NCBI GenBank assembly: GCA_903844895.1
Contig: CAIMVM010000298.1
Span: forward strand, 1-56,416
DNA from: an uncultured Pseudomonadota bacterium
GTDB lineage: Bacteria > Bdellovibrionota_B > Oligoflexia > Oligoflexales > CAIMVM01
Direction of reading: 5' to 3'
DNA: 56,416 nucleotides
Under the pieces are notes generated by a model. That model was not told the DNA's origin and did no database searches. It saw only the letters and a program-made list of their open reading frames with translations. This document shows positions 43,104 through 52,899 of this stretch, in pieces. The translations under genes and the position numbers were made by a program. Positions within the stretch are counted from its first letter, which is position 1. The number at the start of each line of letters is the position of its first letter.

Positions 43104-44813
43104 ATGACTATGGAGATTTCTATTGTTAAGTTTGTCTTGATTTTTGGCTTATTTCTTGGCTCTCGGTCCCAGGCCGAATCGATGCCGATATTGAGTCATA
43201 TGGGTGTGGTGCCCAGTCAGTTTGTGGGAGATCGATGGGCGAAATTAGCTCCCTTCGATGATACCGACACGATTCTTAAAGAACTGATTGAGGAGTCTAA
43301 GAGATTTCAGGTTTTAGAGCCTGAGCTAGTCAAGGAATTGTGGTCTACTCCAGACGGCAGGGACGAGCTAAAGGCTAGCTACCGCCTAGATGTATTTCTC
43401 AACGTTTCTTTTGTGATGAAACAAGATCATGGGCAAATTACGGCTAGGCTCTTATCGCCAGAAATGAAAATGTATCTTCAAGAATCTGAAAATTGGCCAA
43501 TGAAACTCGTAGAGTCTCAAAGTCGAGATGAAATTAAAGTCCAATTGAAGCAGCTGATGTATCGTTTTTTTAACCGTATTCCCATGGATGTGAGTATCAC
43601 TTCCGTACAAGATAAATTTATAACCCTTTCTGGTGGCATCGAACAAGCCATCCATGTGGGGGATCAGGTGCAATTAGCGAGGGTTTCTGTAAAGTCTCTT
43701 CATCCTATTCTTGGCACTTGGGAAACATTTCAAGTAGAGCCCGTAGGCGAAGCACGCATTATTGAGTCACGAAATAACGTTTCGGTCGCTCGGCTCACTT
43801 CAGAAGTGAGATCTAGTAGCATTTCGGTTGGTGATGGGGTCAAAGTTTCCGGAATTTTAAGTCGCCGCCTTTTTGCGGAGGAAGCTAAGAAGGCAGAAGT
43901 TTTTGATAAGCCCGGCGTCCTGGTAATGCCGCTTCAAAGTGAATCGCCACTTCCTGAGACAGTAAAGGATTTAGATTCTGATGCTACTAAGCCTTTAGAT
44001 CCCTCCACGTTGAAGCCGGTTTTAAATCCAGTACAGTCGTTTCCCGGGGCTTCGCGCGAGATAAAGCCGTCCGAATCTGCGGTAGGCGAACCAGTGGGAG
44101 TGCTCAATAGAGAAAGTGCGGACGTTCCTCCAGCAAAGCCCTTTTTTGCTGATGCTTCCATGCCTGGGATTTTAAGTGCTGTGGATTTTCGTGCGGGACA
44201 CGACATGTGGAGCTTTAACGGGCGAGGAAATACGGAATCGAAGTTTGCGTTGTTTCCTCCTTTGAATACTTTTGGAGCTAAGAGCAGTATGCTTTTTGGG
44301 CCAAACCTCGGTGTCGGAGCCGATATTGAACTAGGTTTTGGGTCCACATTAAAAGGAAGCTATAAAGGCTATGGATTAGGTGGCAGGAGCTTTTGGACAT
44401 CTAAAGTAAATGGGGTGCCGTTTTTAGACTCTTGGGCAGCTGGAATCAGAGCTGATTTGCGCGGGAAAAGTGTTGAAGATGAAGTTTACGGTGGATTCGA
44501 TTTGATTCAGGGAGGGATTTTCTTCGGATTGAGTGGAACGGTAATAGCCGTCAAAAAGCTCAATTATGAATTCGAGTACTCCTTGATGCCGCTTTCAATG
44601 GGCCGAGTGGGATATAGTGGCGGATTTAAAAGTGTGCGCTCAGCTTTTGGGAGCGAGCTTTCAGGGCAGATCTTGTCAGGCTTCATCGTCAGGAACATAA
44701 ATTGGGGAGGAGGATTTCACTATTCCAACTATAATATGTTGGACGAGTCTGGCAAAGAAACCACTACAAATCGGTTTAGTCTTGAGGCTGTCGGTCGCAT
44801 GACTTTGAAATAA
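43104..44813 (+). CDS. Secreted/outer-membrane protein of unknown function
   Basis: ATG 43104, two bases after spoVR, gives 569 residues with a signal peptide (to about 26). Residues 30-260 look periplasmic: a lipoprotein-assembly-like alpha/beta part (FDDTDTILKELIEESKRFQVLEPELVKELW...SYRLDVFLNVSF) and a beta-rich part ending VKVSGIL. A Pro/Ser-rich linker (about 280-350) leads to a C-terminal 220 residues of alternating beta-strands typical of an outer-membrane barrel, ending SLEAVGRMTLK. I recognise no family. Position suggests the prkA transcript may reach it. Confidence 0.6.
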   Translation: MTMEISIVKFVLIFGLFLGSRSQAESMPILSHMGVVPSQFVGDRWAKLAPFDDTDTILKELIEESKRFQVLEPELVKELWSTPDGRDELKASYRLDVFLNVSFVMKQDHGQITARLLSPEMKMYLQESENWPMKLVESQSRDEIKVQLKQLMYRFFNRIPMDVSITSVQDKFITLSGGIEQAIHVGDQVQLARVSVKSLHPILGTWETFQVEPVGEARIIESRNNVSVARLTSEVRSSSISVGDGVKVSGILSRRLFAEEAKKAEVFDKPGVLVMPLQSESPLPETVKDLDSDATKPLDPSTLKPVLNPVQSFPGASREIKPSESAVGEPVGVLNRESADVPPAKPFFADASMPGILSAVDFRAGHDMWSFNGRGNTESKFALFPPLNTFGAKSSMLFGPNLGVGADIELGFGSTLKGSYKGYGLGGRSFWTSKVNGVPFLDSWAAGIRADLRGKSVEDEVYGGFDLIQGGIFFGLSGTVIAVKKLNYEFEYSLMPLSMGRVGYSGGFKSVRSAFGSELSGQILSGFIVRNINWGGGFHYSNYNMLDESGKETTTNRFSLEAVGRMTLK

Positions 44814-44816
44814 GTA

Positions 44817-45644
44817 TTATCCGCCAGGAATGACTTGCGACCAGAGGCTTGCATCACCGCGAGATCCCATATGGGGCTCAAACGTAATGGGATGGATCTC
44901 CCATTTTGAGCTTCTCCATACCCCTCGCATCCACCTCCCATTTACATAGGCAATAAAATTAGGATGTTTCCAACTCCAGCCACAAAGAAGTGAAGCGCCA
45001 TTTTTTTGGGATTCATAAGGATAATGGAAATGGCCAAAAATGCCCACAGATGCTTGGTTCTGGCTAAGCCATTTGAAGCCATCTTCAACGATTTTTTGGT
45101 GATTTAGCTCGCGCTCAGCATCCATGGATCGAGACTTAGCTGCAAATTTTAGGGCGACAAAATCAATACATCGAGCCGGAATGAGACAGAGGACTCCATA
45201 AAAAAAACGAGACTTTACTAAGGAAATATATTTTAAATAGGTTTTGGGAGGATTGATAAGGTCGCCGTGTGCGATAATGACTCTTGTCTCACCGCCGTTA
45301 ATGGTGAGATGAATGTCTTTCTCCCTCACCATACGCACATGGGGCCAGTTGAGGTAGTCCACAAAAAATTCATGATTTCCATGAATGAAATGGACAGATG
45401 TTTGGGCCGCATACAGCCTCTCAAGCGGCCTATTTAGTATGGAAAACTTTTTTCTATAAAAATCTTTTCTACCAAAGCAAAACTCAAAAATATCACCGCC
45501 CAGGACTATGGATGCAACTTCAAGTTGGGCTAAAGACTCAAGAAGGTTGCTTAAAAGCTGGCCGCGGATATCTTGCCCTGATCCCATGTGGACGTCAGAA
45601 ATAAAGATGAGTTCAGCCTTTTTTAGAGAATCCAAGCTCTCCAT
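44817..45644 (-). CDS. Metallophosphoesterase, LpxH-like
   Basis: The 275-residue protein has all five calcineurin-type motifs: ISDVHMGSG, GGDIFEF, GNHEFF, IAHGDLIN and GHFHYP. These bind two metals. The order and size resemble LpxH, which cleaves UDP-2,3-diacylglucosamine in lipid A synthesis, but LpxH proper has GNRD where this has GNHE. It may act on lipid A precursors or on another phosphodiester. It is convergent with the upstream gene (three bases apart) and divergent from acpP. Confidence 0.75.
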   Translation of the reverse strand: MESLDSLKKAELIFISDVHMGSGQDIRGQLLSNLLESLAQLEVASIVLGGDIFEFCFGRKDFYRKKFSILNRPLERLYAAQTSVHFIHGNHEFFVDYLNWPHVRMVREKDIHLTINGGETRVIIAHGDLINPPKTYLKYISLVKSRFFYGVLCLIPARCIDFVALKFAAKSRSMDAERELNHQKIVEDGFKWLSQNQASVGIFGHFHYPYESQKNGASLLCGWSWKHPNFIAYVNGRWMRGVWRSSKWEIHPITFEPHMGSRGDASLWSQVIPGG

Positions 45645-45792
45645 ATATTCTTCCAGATAAGAGTGTTCGACGACTAGTCAGCTAATTTTATTACACATTT
45701 TACCCAAACTCGCCATAGAAAGATACGAAAGGCCTTGCCAAAATAGCTATTATCTGATTAGGTGTGCCTGGCTATATTTTTTTGGAGGAGCC

Positions 45793-46035
45793 ATGACTGC
45801 TACTGTTGAAGATCGCGTAAGGTCACTTATCGTAAACCAGCTTGGCGTTGAAGAAGGTGCTGTAGTATCTAAAGCTAAATTTATCGAAGATTTAGGTGCG
45901 GACTCACTTGATATCGTGGAATTGGTAATGGCGATTGAAGACGCCTTTGGTGTAGATATTCCAGATGATGAAGCAGAAACGATTCGTACAGTTGAAGACG
46001 CAGTGAATTTCGTGCGTAAAGCTGAGCAGGCCTAG
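45793..46035 (+). CDS. acpP: Acyl carrier protein
   Basis: The 80-residue protein is a canonical ACP with [27 protein letters not shown]. The Ser in DSLD is the site of 4'-phosphopantetheine attachment. An excellent GGAGGAG ribosome site precedes the ATG. It is not next to fabD/fabG/fabF, unlike in E. coli, and is flanked by a terminator hairpin. Confidence 0.97.
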   Translation: MTATVEDRVRSLIVNQLGVEEGAVVSKAKFIEDLGADSLDIVELVMAIEDAFGVDIPDDEAETIRTVEDAVNFVRKAEQA

Positions 46036-46050
46036 TCTAGACCTGTTTTT
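46027..46050 (+). terminator. Terminator of acpP
   Basis: CAGG..CT and AG..CCTG form an imperfect stem that starts in the last acpP codons, followed by TTTTT. Stem strength is moderate. Confidence 0.5.
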
Positions 46051-46182
46051 GAATTTAGTTTTTAGCGGTGCCCACTAAGCAATGAGTTTGTGTTATGGGC
46101 CTACTTTCTGGCGTCCGCACAGATCATGCACACCACTAAAAGCTTTAATTTAAATGATGAAACGCTCTTTATTGAGAGACTT

Positions 46183-46653
46183 ATGAACTTTAAATCCATT
46201 GGCATTGCTTCAGATCATGCTGCTAGAGATCTCAAATCTCTTATAGTGGATTATGTGAAGCTCCATGATATCCGTGTGATTGATTTTGGTATCGGCTCCG
46301 ATACGAATAAGTCTGTTGATTATCCTGATTATGCAGCGGCAGTAGCTAGAGAGGTTTCTGACGGAAAACTTGAAGCTGGTATTGCAGTTTGTGGCACAGG
46401 TATTGGTATGTCCATTGCTTGCAATAAGTTTCCTGGGGTGCGTGCCACAGTGGTGTGGGATGACTATTCTGCTAGGATGTCTCGAGAGCATAACAATTCC
46501 AATTTACTGTGCTTAGGAGCAAGAACATTAAATCACCACCGTGCTATTGATTTGGTAAAGATTTGGCTGGAAACAAGATTCTCAGGTGAAAGACATCAAA
46601 ATCGACTTGATAAAATCCGGGAAATTGAAAAAAAGAACTTTAAGCCGCATTAA
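46183..46653 (+). CDS. rpiB: Ribose 5-phosphate isomerase B
   Basis: RpiB interconverts ribose 5-phosphate and ribulose 5-phosphate. ATG 46183 after GAGAGAC gives 156 residues starting MNFKSIGIASDHAARDLK, the family's usual beginning. It has VDYPDYAAAVAREVS, the GIAVCGTGIGMSIACNKFPGVRA catalytic/anion loop with its Cys, and HNNSNLLCLGART. A longer open frame begins at 46090, but family length favours 46183. Confidence 0.93.
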   Translation: MNFKSIGIASDHAARDLKSLIVDYVKLHDIRVIDFGIGSDTNKSVDYPDYAAAVAREVSDGKLEAGIAVCGTGIGMSIACNKFPGVRATVVWDDYSARMSREHNNSNLLCLGARTLNHHRAIDLVKIWLETRFSGERHQNRLDKIREIEKKNFKPH

Positions 46654-46671
46654 TCTGTGCGGCTTTTTTTT
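46642..46671 (+). terminator. Rho-independent terminator at the end of rpiB
   Basis: AAGCCGCA (46642-46649) and TGCGGCTT (46658-46665) form an 8-bp stem followed by T8. The rpiB stop codon lies in the loop, so the last codons are part of the terminator. Confidence 0.85.
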
Positions 46672-46723
46672 ATAAAAAAAACTAAAATACATTAATAACG
46701 TGCAGTCCTTCCTTGGAGTTGAA

Positions 46724-48013
46724 ATGCAAAAGCCGTGGCAGCAAGTTAAAGAAGCAGATTCTGAAATATTCAATCTCATTGAGTCGGAGCTGACACGGCA
46801 AAAAGATGGACTTGAGATGATCGCTTCGGAGAATTTTGCTTCTATGGCAGTGATAGCAGCCATGGGGAATATTTGTACTAATAAGTATGCTGAGGGACTT
46901 CCGGCAAAAAGATATTATGGGGGATGTTCGGAAGTAGACAAGATCGAAAAAATAGCGATTGAGCGAGCATGTCAGGTGTTTGGGGCTAAGTTTGCAAACG
47001 TTCAACCCCACTCAGGTGCTTCTGCAAATCAGGCAGTTTTCCAAGCCTTTTTAAAGCCAGGAGATCGTATATTAGGTCTCGATTTATCCCATGGGGGTCA
47101 TTTAACTCATGGATCAAAAGTAAATTTTTCTGGCGCGAATTATGATTCTCATTTTTATGGATTAGACGCTGAAACTCAGCGGATCAATATGGATGCTGTT
47201 CGGACTAAAGCATGGGAAGTTAAGCCCAAGATGATTATAGCTGGTGCGAGTGCCTATGCTCGGCAATTAGATTTTGCTTCCTTTAGAAGGATTGCTGACG
47301 AAGTCGGTGCACTTCTTATGGTTGATATGGCTCATATTGCGGGATTGGTGGCGGCTGGCTTACATCCCAATCCTGTTCCTTATGCGGATGTGGTCACCAC
47401 TACAACTCACAAAACCCTGCGCGGCCCTCGTGGTGGCCTTATTTTATGGAACAATGAAGCTCATACGGCTCTGCTTAATAAAGGTGTGTTTCCAGGGACT
47501 CAAGGTGGCCCTTTAATGCATGTGATTGCTGCAAAAGCGGTTTGCTTCAAAGAAGCCCTTTTACCAAGTTTTAAGGCCTATCAAAAAGAAGTGATTTTAA
47601 ACGCACAAAGTTTTGCTTCGGAACTCGTGTCACTTGGATTTAGATTGGTTTCTGGAGGCACGGATAATCATCTTGTGCTTTTGGATTTGTCGAACACTCC
47701 CGTGAGCGGCAAGGCTCTCGAAGAGGCTCTAGGGATCGTCGAAATTACGGTTAATAAGAATACAGTCCCCAATGAAACGCGAAGCCCTTTTGTGACTTCC
47801 GGCGTGCGTTTTGGAACTCCTGCATTGACCTCTCGTGGATTTAATGCTGAAAATATGCGAGAAATTGCTCGTATAATTAAAGAAGTCTTTACAAGCCTGG
47901 ATCAATTTCCGGAAATGCCTTCCGCTGATCGCGCGTCAGCATTAGCTCCCCTCAAGGCCCGAGTGAAAATCCTGGCCAATAAATATCCACTATACCCGGC
48001 TTGGGAGGGATAA
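46724..48013 (+). CDS. glyA: Serine hydroxymethyltransferase
   Basis: GlyA converts serine and THF to glycine and 5,10-methylene-THF with PLP. ATG 46724 after TTGGAG gives 429 residues. It has [42 protein letters not shown], and [14 protein letters not shown] with the PLP-binding Lys. The C-terminal folate-contact region ([27 protein letters not shown]) is complete. nrdR follows one base after its stop. Confidence 0.97.
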   Translation: MQKPWQQVKEADSEIFNLIESELTRQKDGLEMIASENFASMAVIAAMGNICTNKYAEGLPAKRYYGGCSEVDKIEKIAIERACQVFGAKFANVQPHSGASANQAVFQAFLKPGDRILGLDLSHGGHLTHGSKVNFSGANYDSHFYGLDAETQRINMDAVRTKAWEVKPKMIIAGASAYARQLDFASFRRIADEVGALLMVDMAHIAGLVAAGLHPNPVPYADVVTTTTHKTLRGPRGGLILWNNEAHTALLNKGVFPGTQGGPLMHVIAAKAVCFKEALLPSFKAYQKEVILNAQSFASELVSLGFRLVSGGTDNHLVLLDLSNTPVSGKALEEALGIVEITVNKNTVPNETRSPFVTSGVRFGTPALTSRGFNAENMREIARIIKEVFTSLDQFPEMPSADRASALAPLKARVKILANKYPLYPAWEG

Positions 48014-48014
48014 C

Positions 48015-48512
48015 TTGCGTTGTCCAAAATGTAAATATGAAGACACTAAAGTTCTTGAAAGCCGAGTGGCTCAAGATGGGCAAAGCATTCGCCGTAGGCG
48101 GGAATGCCGCGAATGTGACTATCGATTTACAACCTATGAAAACTTAGAAGAATTTGTGCTTCAAGTAAGAAAACGAAGTGGCCAACTTGAACCTTACCAC
48201 CGCGTCAAAGCGATTCGCTCTGTGCAAATTGCCTGTCAGAAACGACCTGTTTCCATTGAAAAGCTAGAAAGTATGTTGACCTCGATCGAACGTACTCTAG
48301 AGGATAAAGGCATTAAAGTCGTGGAATCCAAAGCTTTAGGGCAGATGATTTTAGAGGGGCTAGAGACGCTAGATCATGTTGCTTATATTCGTTTTGCGTC
48401 TGTTTATAGGGACTTTTCAGATCCGAAGGAGTTTCTTGAAGTACTAACGGCCTTTAAGGACCCTAGAAAAACTAAAAAAACACCTCCTCCAGTCGAAACT
48501 TCAAAAACATAA
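48015..48512 (+). CDS. nrdR: Transcriptional repressor NrdR
   Basis: NrdR represses ribonucleotide reductase genes when dATP/ATP bind. The 165-residue protein starts at TTG 48015. It has a zinc ribbon (MRCPKCKYEDTKVLESR...RRRECRECDYRFTTYE, four Cys) and an ATP-cone (FVLQVRKRSGQLEPYHRVKAI to VAYIRFASVYRDF). Length is normal. Coupling with glyA is common. No nrd gene lies in this window. Confidence 0.96.
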   Translation: MRCPKCKYEDTKVLESRVAQDGQSIRRRRECRECDYRFTTYENLEEFVLQVRKRSGQLEPYHRVKAIRSVQIACQKRPVSIEKLESMLTSIERTLEDKGIKVVESKALGQMILEGLETLDHVAYIRFASVYRDFSDPKEFLEVLTAFKDPRKTKKTPPPVETSKT

Positions 48513-48550
48513 TTCTGAAACAAACTTAGGAATTGGTTTCGTGTCCCTTT

Positions 48551-48576
48551 AGCTCCGAGGCGGAGCTATCGTTTTT
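48551..48576. terminator. Terminator between convergent nrdR and folD
   Basis: AGCTCCG (48551-48557), AGG loop, CGGAGCT (48561-48567), then ATCGTTTTT. A strong 7-bp GC-rich stem. Confidence 0.75.
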
Positions 48577-48609
48577 AAATTATATTTGATTCATGAAACT
48601 CGCAAATAT

Positions 48610-49467
48610 CTAAAATGAGTTTCCATAAACTCTCGCTTCGTAGGCTTCCAGGCAATTCTTTAAAAGCATGGCGATGGTCATGGGACCAACTCCTCCGGGA
48701 ACCGGAGTGATGGCTGAAGCGACACCAACTGCAGATTCAAAATCCACATCACCTGTCAGTTTGCCGTCACTACCTCTATGAATGCCAACATCGATGACAA
48801 GGGCGTCTTTTTTAATCCAAGACGCATTTACTAAATGTTTTTTTCCTGCGGCGACAATCAAAATATCTGCCATTCGTGCAAAGTTTTCAGGATGAGGAGT
48901 TTTGGAATGTACTTGGATCACCGTGGCATCTTCTAGAAGAAGCATTTTTGCTATGGGAGAGCCTACTAAGATGGACCGTCCGACCACAACTGCAGTTTTG
49001 CCGCGTAACGACGGAAGTTGGGATTTAATCAATTCCATGCAACCGGCGGGCGTGCAAGGCCTAAGGGCCTTTCTCCCTAGAGAGAGGCAGCCTTGATTGA
49101 AAGCGGTAAGACCATCCACATCTTTGCTCGGATGGATAGCATCAATGACAGCTTCTGAGGAGATGTGTTTGGGAAGGGGGAGTTGAACCAAAATGCCGTC
49201 GACGCCTTGGTCCGCATTAAGTTTGGCAACTAAAGCTATGATGTCTGATTCGGAGGAAGACTCAGGCAATTTATAGGCTTTACTGGTGATACCTGCTTCT
49301 AAACAGGCCTTTTCTTTATGGCCTACGTAGACTTTGCTGGCCGGATCTTCTCCTACTAATACAACCGCTAGGCAAGGTGCCCGATGCCCACTTTTTAAAT
49401 GTTCATGCACTTTAGTTTTTAAATGATCTTTTATTTTTTTTGCTGTTTCTGTGCCATTTATGATCAT
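48610..49467 (-). CDS. folD: Bifunctional methylenetetrahydrofolate dehydrogenase / cyclohydrolase
   Basis: FolD oxidises 5,10-methylene-THF and hydrolyses methenyl-THF to 10-formyl-THF, the substrate of the fmt and purN products found elsewhere in the window. The 285-residue protein has VGEDPASKVYVGHKEKACLEAGI (with catalytic Lys), DGILVQLPLPKH, DVDGLTAFNQG, VVVGRSILVGSPIAKML for NADP and ITPVPGGVGPMTIAMLL. All signature residues are present. Confidence 0.97.
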   Translation of the reverse strand: MIINGTETAKKIKDHLKTKVHEHLKSGHRAPCLAVVLVGEDPASKVYVGHKEKACLEAGITSKAYKLPESSSESDIIALVAKLNADQGVDGILVQLPLPKHISSEAVIDAIHPSKDVDGLTAFNQGCLSLGRKALRPCTPAGCMELIKSQLPSLRGKTAVVVGRSILVGSPIAKMLLLEDATVIQVHSKTPHPENFARMADILIVAAGKKHLVNASWIKKDALVIDVGIHRGSDGKLTGDVDFESAVGVASAITPVPGGVGPMTIAMLLKNCLEAYEARVYGNSF

Positions 49468-49648
49468 AAATGTCCTATGGGGATAAATTTATTTTTATTT
49501 TAAAGCTATTTTTATGATGGAGTGTGCCTAAACTTTCTTTCGATCACGTCCAAGAGCGAATGTGTCATGAATTCTCGAGATTTTCCATGGCAAATCAAAA
49601 GTTTTTAGCTTAGACGCCTATCTCCATGGAAGGAGTTGCGCTGGGGAT

Positions 49649-50989
49649 CTACTCCATTTCTGCAGCTGGTCTTTGGGCAACATCTAATTCGGTGTCTCGC
49701 GCAAAATGAAGGGAAGCGGATTTTGAGTCGAGCGGCCCCGCTGCTATGTGTTCAGAAAGTTGCTCAACGGAACTGATAATATTCAAATCCCCATCGTAGG
49801 AAGTGCCATAAGCATCACCCACAAAAAATAATCCAGATCCGTGACTGTTTTTCATTTTTTGGATGAATTTATGATCCGAGGTGTTCGTAGGTAGAGTCCA
49901 GGCTTCAGGTATTAGGCCGATAAATTCGCCTGCCAACTCAAGTCCCTCAAAATATTGCGCAAGCTTTTTAGCAGCACGTTTGAGTCTCTTTACGGCCTTA
50001 ACAACTTCAGGAGCGTCAAGGCTCATTTCGTAATCGATTGTGGCTTGTAATGTTAAAACGTCGCCATGTTTAATGGCGCGAGCTTCTTCTGAAGCAATCA
50101 TAATAAAGTCTAGATCGAGAGTGCCACCTACGATTTGGGTCGATAGGGCCACTATACTCACAGGCTTTGCTTTTAAAGCAATATTGGAGACTGCTACAGG
50201 CGTGATATCTCTTGCAATCGTGGATGTCGCAGCCCATGGATTATGGGCAATCACAACTTCTTTAGTGGCTATAGGGCCCTGTTCGGTCTGAAGAATCCAT
50301 AAATCACCTTCTTTTTTAAGATCGACCAATCGACAGTGGCGGGCCAATGAAATCAATTGATCGTTAGCCAGAAGATCTAGGGTATCTTCGAGCAAATCAT
50401 CAAAATACCCATAAATTCGGCATGGATTAGAAGCTTTACTCCTCAAAAGCTCCAGGGGAGCATTCCAAACGTCGGGAATGCCAGAGGCTTTAGCGATTTC
50501 AGTTAAAATCGTTCCGCTAGCTCCAGAACGTTTCAAATCGAGCGCTTTTGAGACGGACTCAAACGGATCTTTTTTGGAATCTGTAAACAATAGGGGCTCG
50601 GTATCTTCCCATTCTTTTCCGGCATTTCTACCGCCCATGGCTTTAACGCCGCTTACTCGGAACAAATCGGAAAGCTCAAAACGGCTGACTTTACCGCCCG
50701 AGCAATAGCCAGCATGGTTATGCCTTTCCACAAGATAATCTTGCATAGACCATTCTGGATAAATTTTACTGACAGAGCTCGTCAAAAAAGTAACTAGGTC
50801 AGAGGATAAGGAGTTGAGCCCGAATCCCCATCGATTGTGCTCGCGCCTGCTTGATCTTAGGCGCCCGCCGCAGGTTTTTTCTGCTTCTAAGACATGGATC
50901 TTCAAGTTTTGTTTGGAGTTAATGAGCTGCACTGCCGCCAAGACTCCCGACATGCCGCCGCCCGCGATGACTACATCAAAAGTTTGCAT
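49649..50989 (-). CDS. FAD-dependent amine-oxidase-type oxidoreductase
   Basis: The 446-residue flavoprotein opens DVVIAGGGMSGVLAAVQLINS (Rossmann GxGxxG at about 11-16), with Glu at the strand 2 end and CGGRLRSSR, the FAD pattern of the amine oxidase/protoporphyrinogen oxidase/phytoene desaturase superfamily. The C-terminus has LFFVGDAYGTSYDGDLNIISSVEQLSEHI, the second FAD contact. Substrate is unknown. A HemY-type or carotenoid role cannot be separated by eye. It stands alone, divergent from the ABC exporter. Confidence 0.8.
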   Translation of the reverse strand: MQTFDVVIAGGGMSGVLAAVQLINSKQNLKIHVLEAEKTCGGRLRSSRREHNRWGFGLNSLSSDLVTFLTSSVSKIYPEWSMQDYLVERHNHAGYCSGGKVSRFELSDLFRVSGVKAMGGRNAGKEWEDTEPLLFTDSKKDPFESVSKALDLKRSGASGTILTEIAKASGIPDVWNAPLELLRSKASNPCRIYGYFDDLLEDTLDLLANDQLISLARHCRLVDLKKEGDLWILQTEQGPIATKEVVIAHNPWAATSTIARDITPVAVSNIALKAKPVSIVALSTQIVGGTLDLDFIMIASEEARAIKHGDVLTLQATIDYEMSLDAPEVVKAVKRLKRAAKKLAQYFEGLELAGEFIGLIPEAWTLPTNTSDHKFIQKMKNSHGSGLFFVGDAYGTSYDGDLNIISSVEQLSEHIAAGPLDSKSASLHFARDTELDVAQRPAAEME

Positions 50990-51120
50990 AGAAGTCTCCT
51001 CGTTACTTATGAGCTGAGTTTAACAGATCTCTCCCTCGTTGAAACAAATTTATTTAATCAAATGGCAGGTTTGAGATTGAATCAAGCCGTTTTATAGTCC
51101 TCCGCCTTATGGGAGTGCTT

Positions 51121-51870
51121 ATGACTTACCTCATAGAGGTCAAAAATCTATCAAAGTCGTTTCGATCTTTTGAAGCCGTCAAAGATTTAAGCTTACATGT
51201 TGAGCAGGGTGAGTGCCTGGCTATTTTAGGCCCCAATGGCGCAGGAAAAACTACTACTTTTGAAATGTTGGAAGGGCTTCTGAAGCCTGACTCAGGTGAG
51301 ATTCTATTATTTGGAAAAACTTGGGATAAAGATCGCTCTGAAATTCTTTCAAGAATTGGAGTTCAGCTTCAGGAAACCAGCTTATATAAACGATTTACAG
51401 TGAGAGAGACTTTAGAACTTTTTGGCAGCTTTTATAAACAAAGAAAACCTATAAAAGAGCTCTTAGAGCTGGTCGATCTGAGTGACAAAATGGACGTAGA
51501 ACTTAGGAAGTTATCTGGAGGCCAAAAGCAACGCGTCTATATTGCGGCGGCTTTGATCAATGATCCTGAACTTATTTTTCTTGATGAACCCACAACTGGT
51601 TTAGACCCATTGGCTCGCCGAGGGGTTTGGAACATCATTAATAACTTAAAAAAAGAAGGGGTTGGGATTTTGCTTTCAACCCATCATATGGAAGAAGCAG
51701 AATATCTTGCAAGTCGCATCGTGATACTAGACAGCGGAAAAATCATTGCGCAAGGCACATCTAAAGAACTTATTGAGAAGTTTTCTGGCGGAGAAAAAGT
51801 AACCGTTAGACATGGAACTTTGGAAGATGTCTTCCTAAATCTTACGGGAAAAGAGTTGGCAAATGTATAG
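51121..51870 (+). CDS. ABC-2-type exporter, ATP-binding subunit
   Basis: The 249-residue ATPase has Walker A GPNGAGKTT (about 37-45), Q-loop GVQLQETSLYKRFTVRETLELFG, signature LSGGQKQRVYIAAAL, Walker B ELIFLDEPTTGLDP and H-loop STHHMEEAEYLA. ATG 51121 follows GGGAGTGC; an ATG at 51109 is also in frame. This is the multidrug/daunorubicin (CcmA-like) class. Its stop overlaps the permease start by eight bases. Confidence 0.92.
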   Translation: MTYLIEVKNLSKSFRSFEAVKDLSLHVEQGECLAILGPNGAGKTTTFEMLEGLLKPDSGEILLFGKTWDKDRSEILSRIGVQLQETSLYKRFTVRETLELFGSFYKQRKPIKELLELVDLSDKMDVELRKLSGGQKQRVYIAAALINDPELIFLDEPTTGLDPLARRGVWNIINNLKKEGVGILLSTHHMEEAEYLASRIVILDSGKIIAQGTSKELIEKFSGGEKVTVRHGTLEDVFLNLTGKELANV

Positions 51871-52891
51871 TCTATTTGTGATGATTAAATGCCGATGGCT
51901 TGAGTTTAGACGAGAACCTTCTGCTTTTTATTATGTAATTTTGTTTCCCATTATATCGATAGTTGGATTGGGATTTATTTTTAACTCTCCTCAAAGAAAG
52001 CCTTTTTCCATTGGCGTGGATTCAAGCTCTCAGTTTAATAGTTCGCTTTATGAACTTCGAGGCAATGACCAATTCAAGGTTATAGATGGAAGTCAAGATT
52101 CCTTGGAGACTGAGTTAAAGCGAGGGCATATCCAACTCATTTTGCGGCTCACAGACAAGGAGGCCCATTTTGTTTATGATCCTCAAAATAACGATGCTTA
52201 CATGGCACGACTAGCTGTAAGTGCTAACCTGGAGAAAGCTGCAGGGCAAAATCCAAAGTTTCTCCCGGTGGATACTCAGGTGTCAGCCGCAGGACTTCGT
52301 TATGTAGACTTTTTAATTCCCGGACTGCTTGCTTTTAGTATTGTTTCAACGAGTTTATTTGGCACCGGGCAACTGATTGTCGCTAATCGGCGAGACAATC
52401 TGTTGAAGCGCTATTTTGTAACGCCCATGAAGCCCTTAAGTTATATGGTCTCTCACATTGTCGGAAGACTCCTGATTCTGGCCATGGAAATTTCTGTGGT
52501 TTTAATAAGTGGATGGCTGATCTTTGGCTTTAAAGTGCAAGGTTCTTTGTTCACATTTATCTTTTTTTCAGTTCTGGGCGCCGCTGCATTTACCTCCCTG
52601 GCCCTAGTCGCTGCAAGCAGAACTTCTAACTCTTCCGCATATGCGGGTATTGTAAATGCAATTGTAATGCCCATGGCCTTGATGGGTGGTGTCTGGTTTT
52701 CAAGATCGAATTTTCCTGAGTGGCTAGTTCATATATCGGATTACTTTCCCCTTACCATGCTTGTGGATTCCCTACGATTAATTGCGTTGGAAGGCGCTTC
52801 TTTTGGAGATGCTTGGTCTATGGCTGGGAAGCTTTTATCGATGACAGTTATCTTCGCAGCTGGGGCTTCAAGACTCTTTAAATGGTATTAG
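51863..52891 (+). CDS. ABC-2-type exporter, permease subunit
   Basis: The 342-residue protein has one helix near residues 22-42, an extracytoplasmic domain (about 45-150), and a cluster of five helices from DFLIPGLLAFSIVSTSLFG onward. It includes NRRDNLLKRYFVTPMKPLSYM, the cytoplasmic coupling segment typical of ABC-2 permeases. It is translationally coupled to the ATPase. The transported substance is not evident. Confidence 0.9.
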   Translation: MYSLFVMIKCRWLEFRREPSAFYYVILFPIISIVGLGFIFNSPQRKPFSIGVDSSSQFNSSLYELRGNDQFKVIDGSQDSLETELKRGHIQLILRLTDKEAHFVYDPQNNDAYMARLAVSANLEKAAGQNPKFLPVDTQVSAAGLRYVDFLIPGLLAFSIVSTSLFGTGQLIVANRRDNLLKRYFVTPMKPLSYMVSHIVGRLLILAMEISVVLISGWLIFGFKVQGSLFTFIFFSVLGAAAFTSLALVAASRTSNSSAYAGIVNAIVMPMALMGGVWFSRSNFPEWLVHISDYFPLTMLVDSLRLIALEGASFGDAWSMAGKLLSMTVIFAAGASRLFKWY

Positions 52892-52899
52892 ATTAGAAA

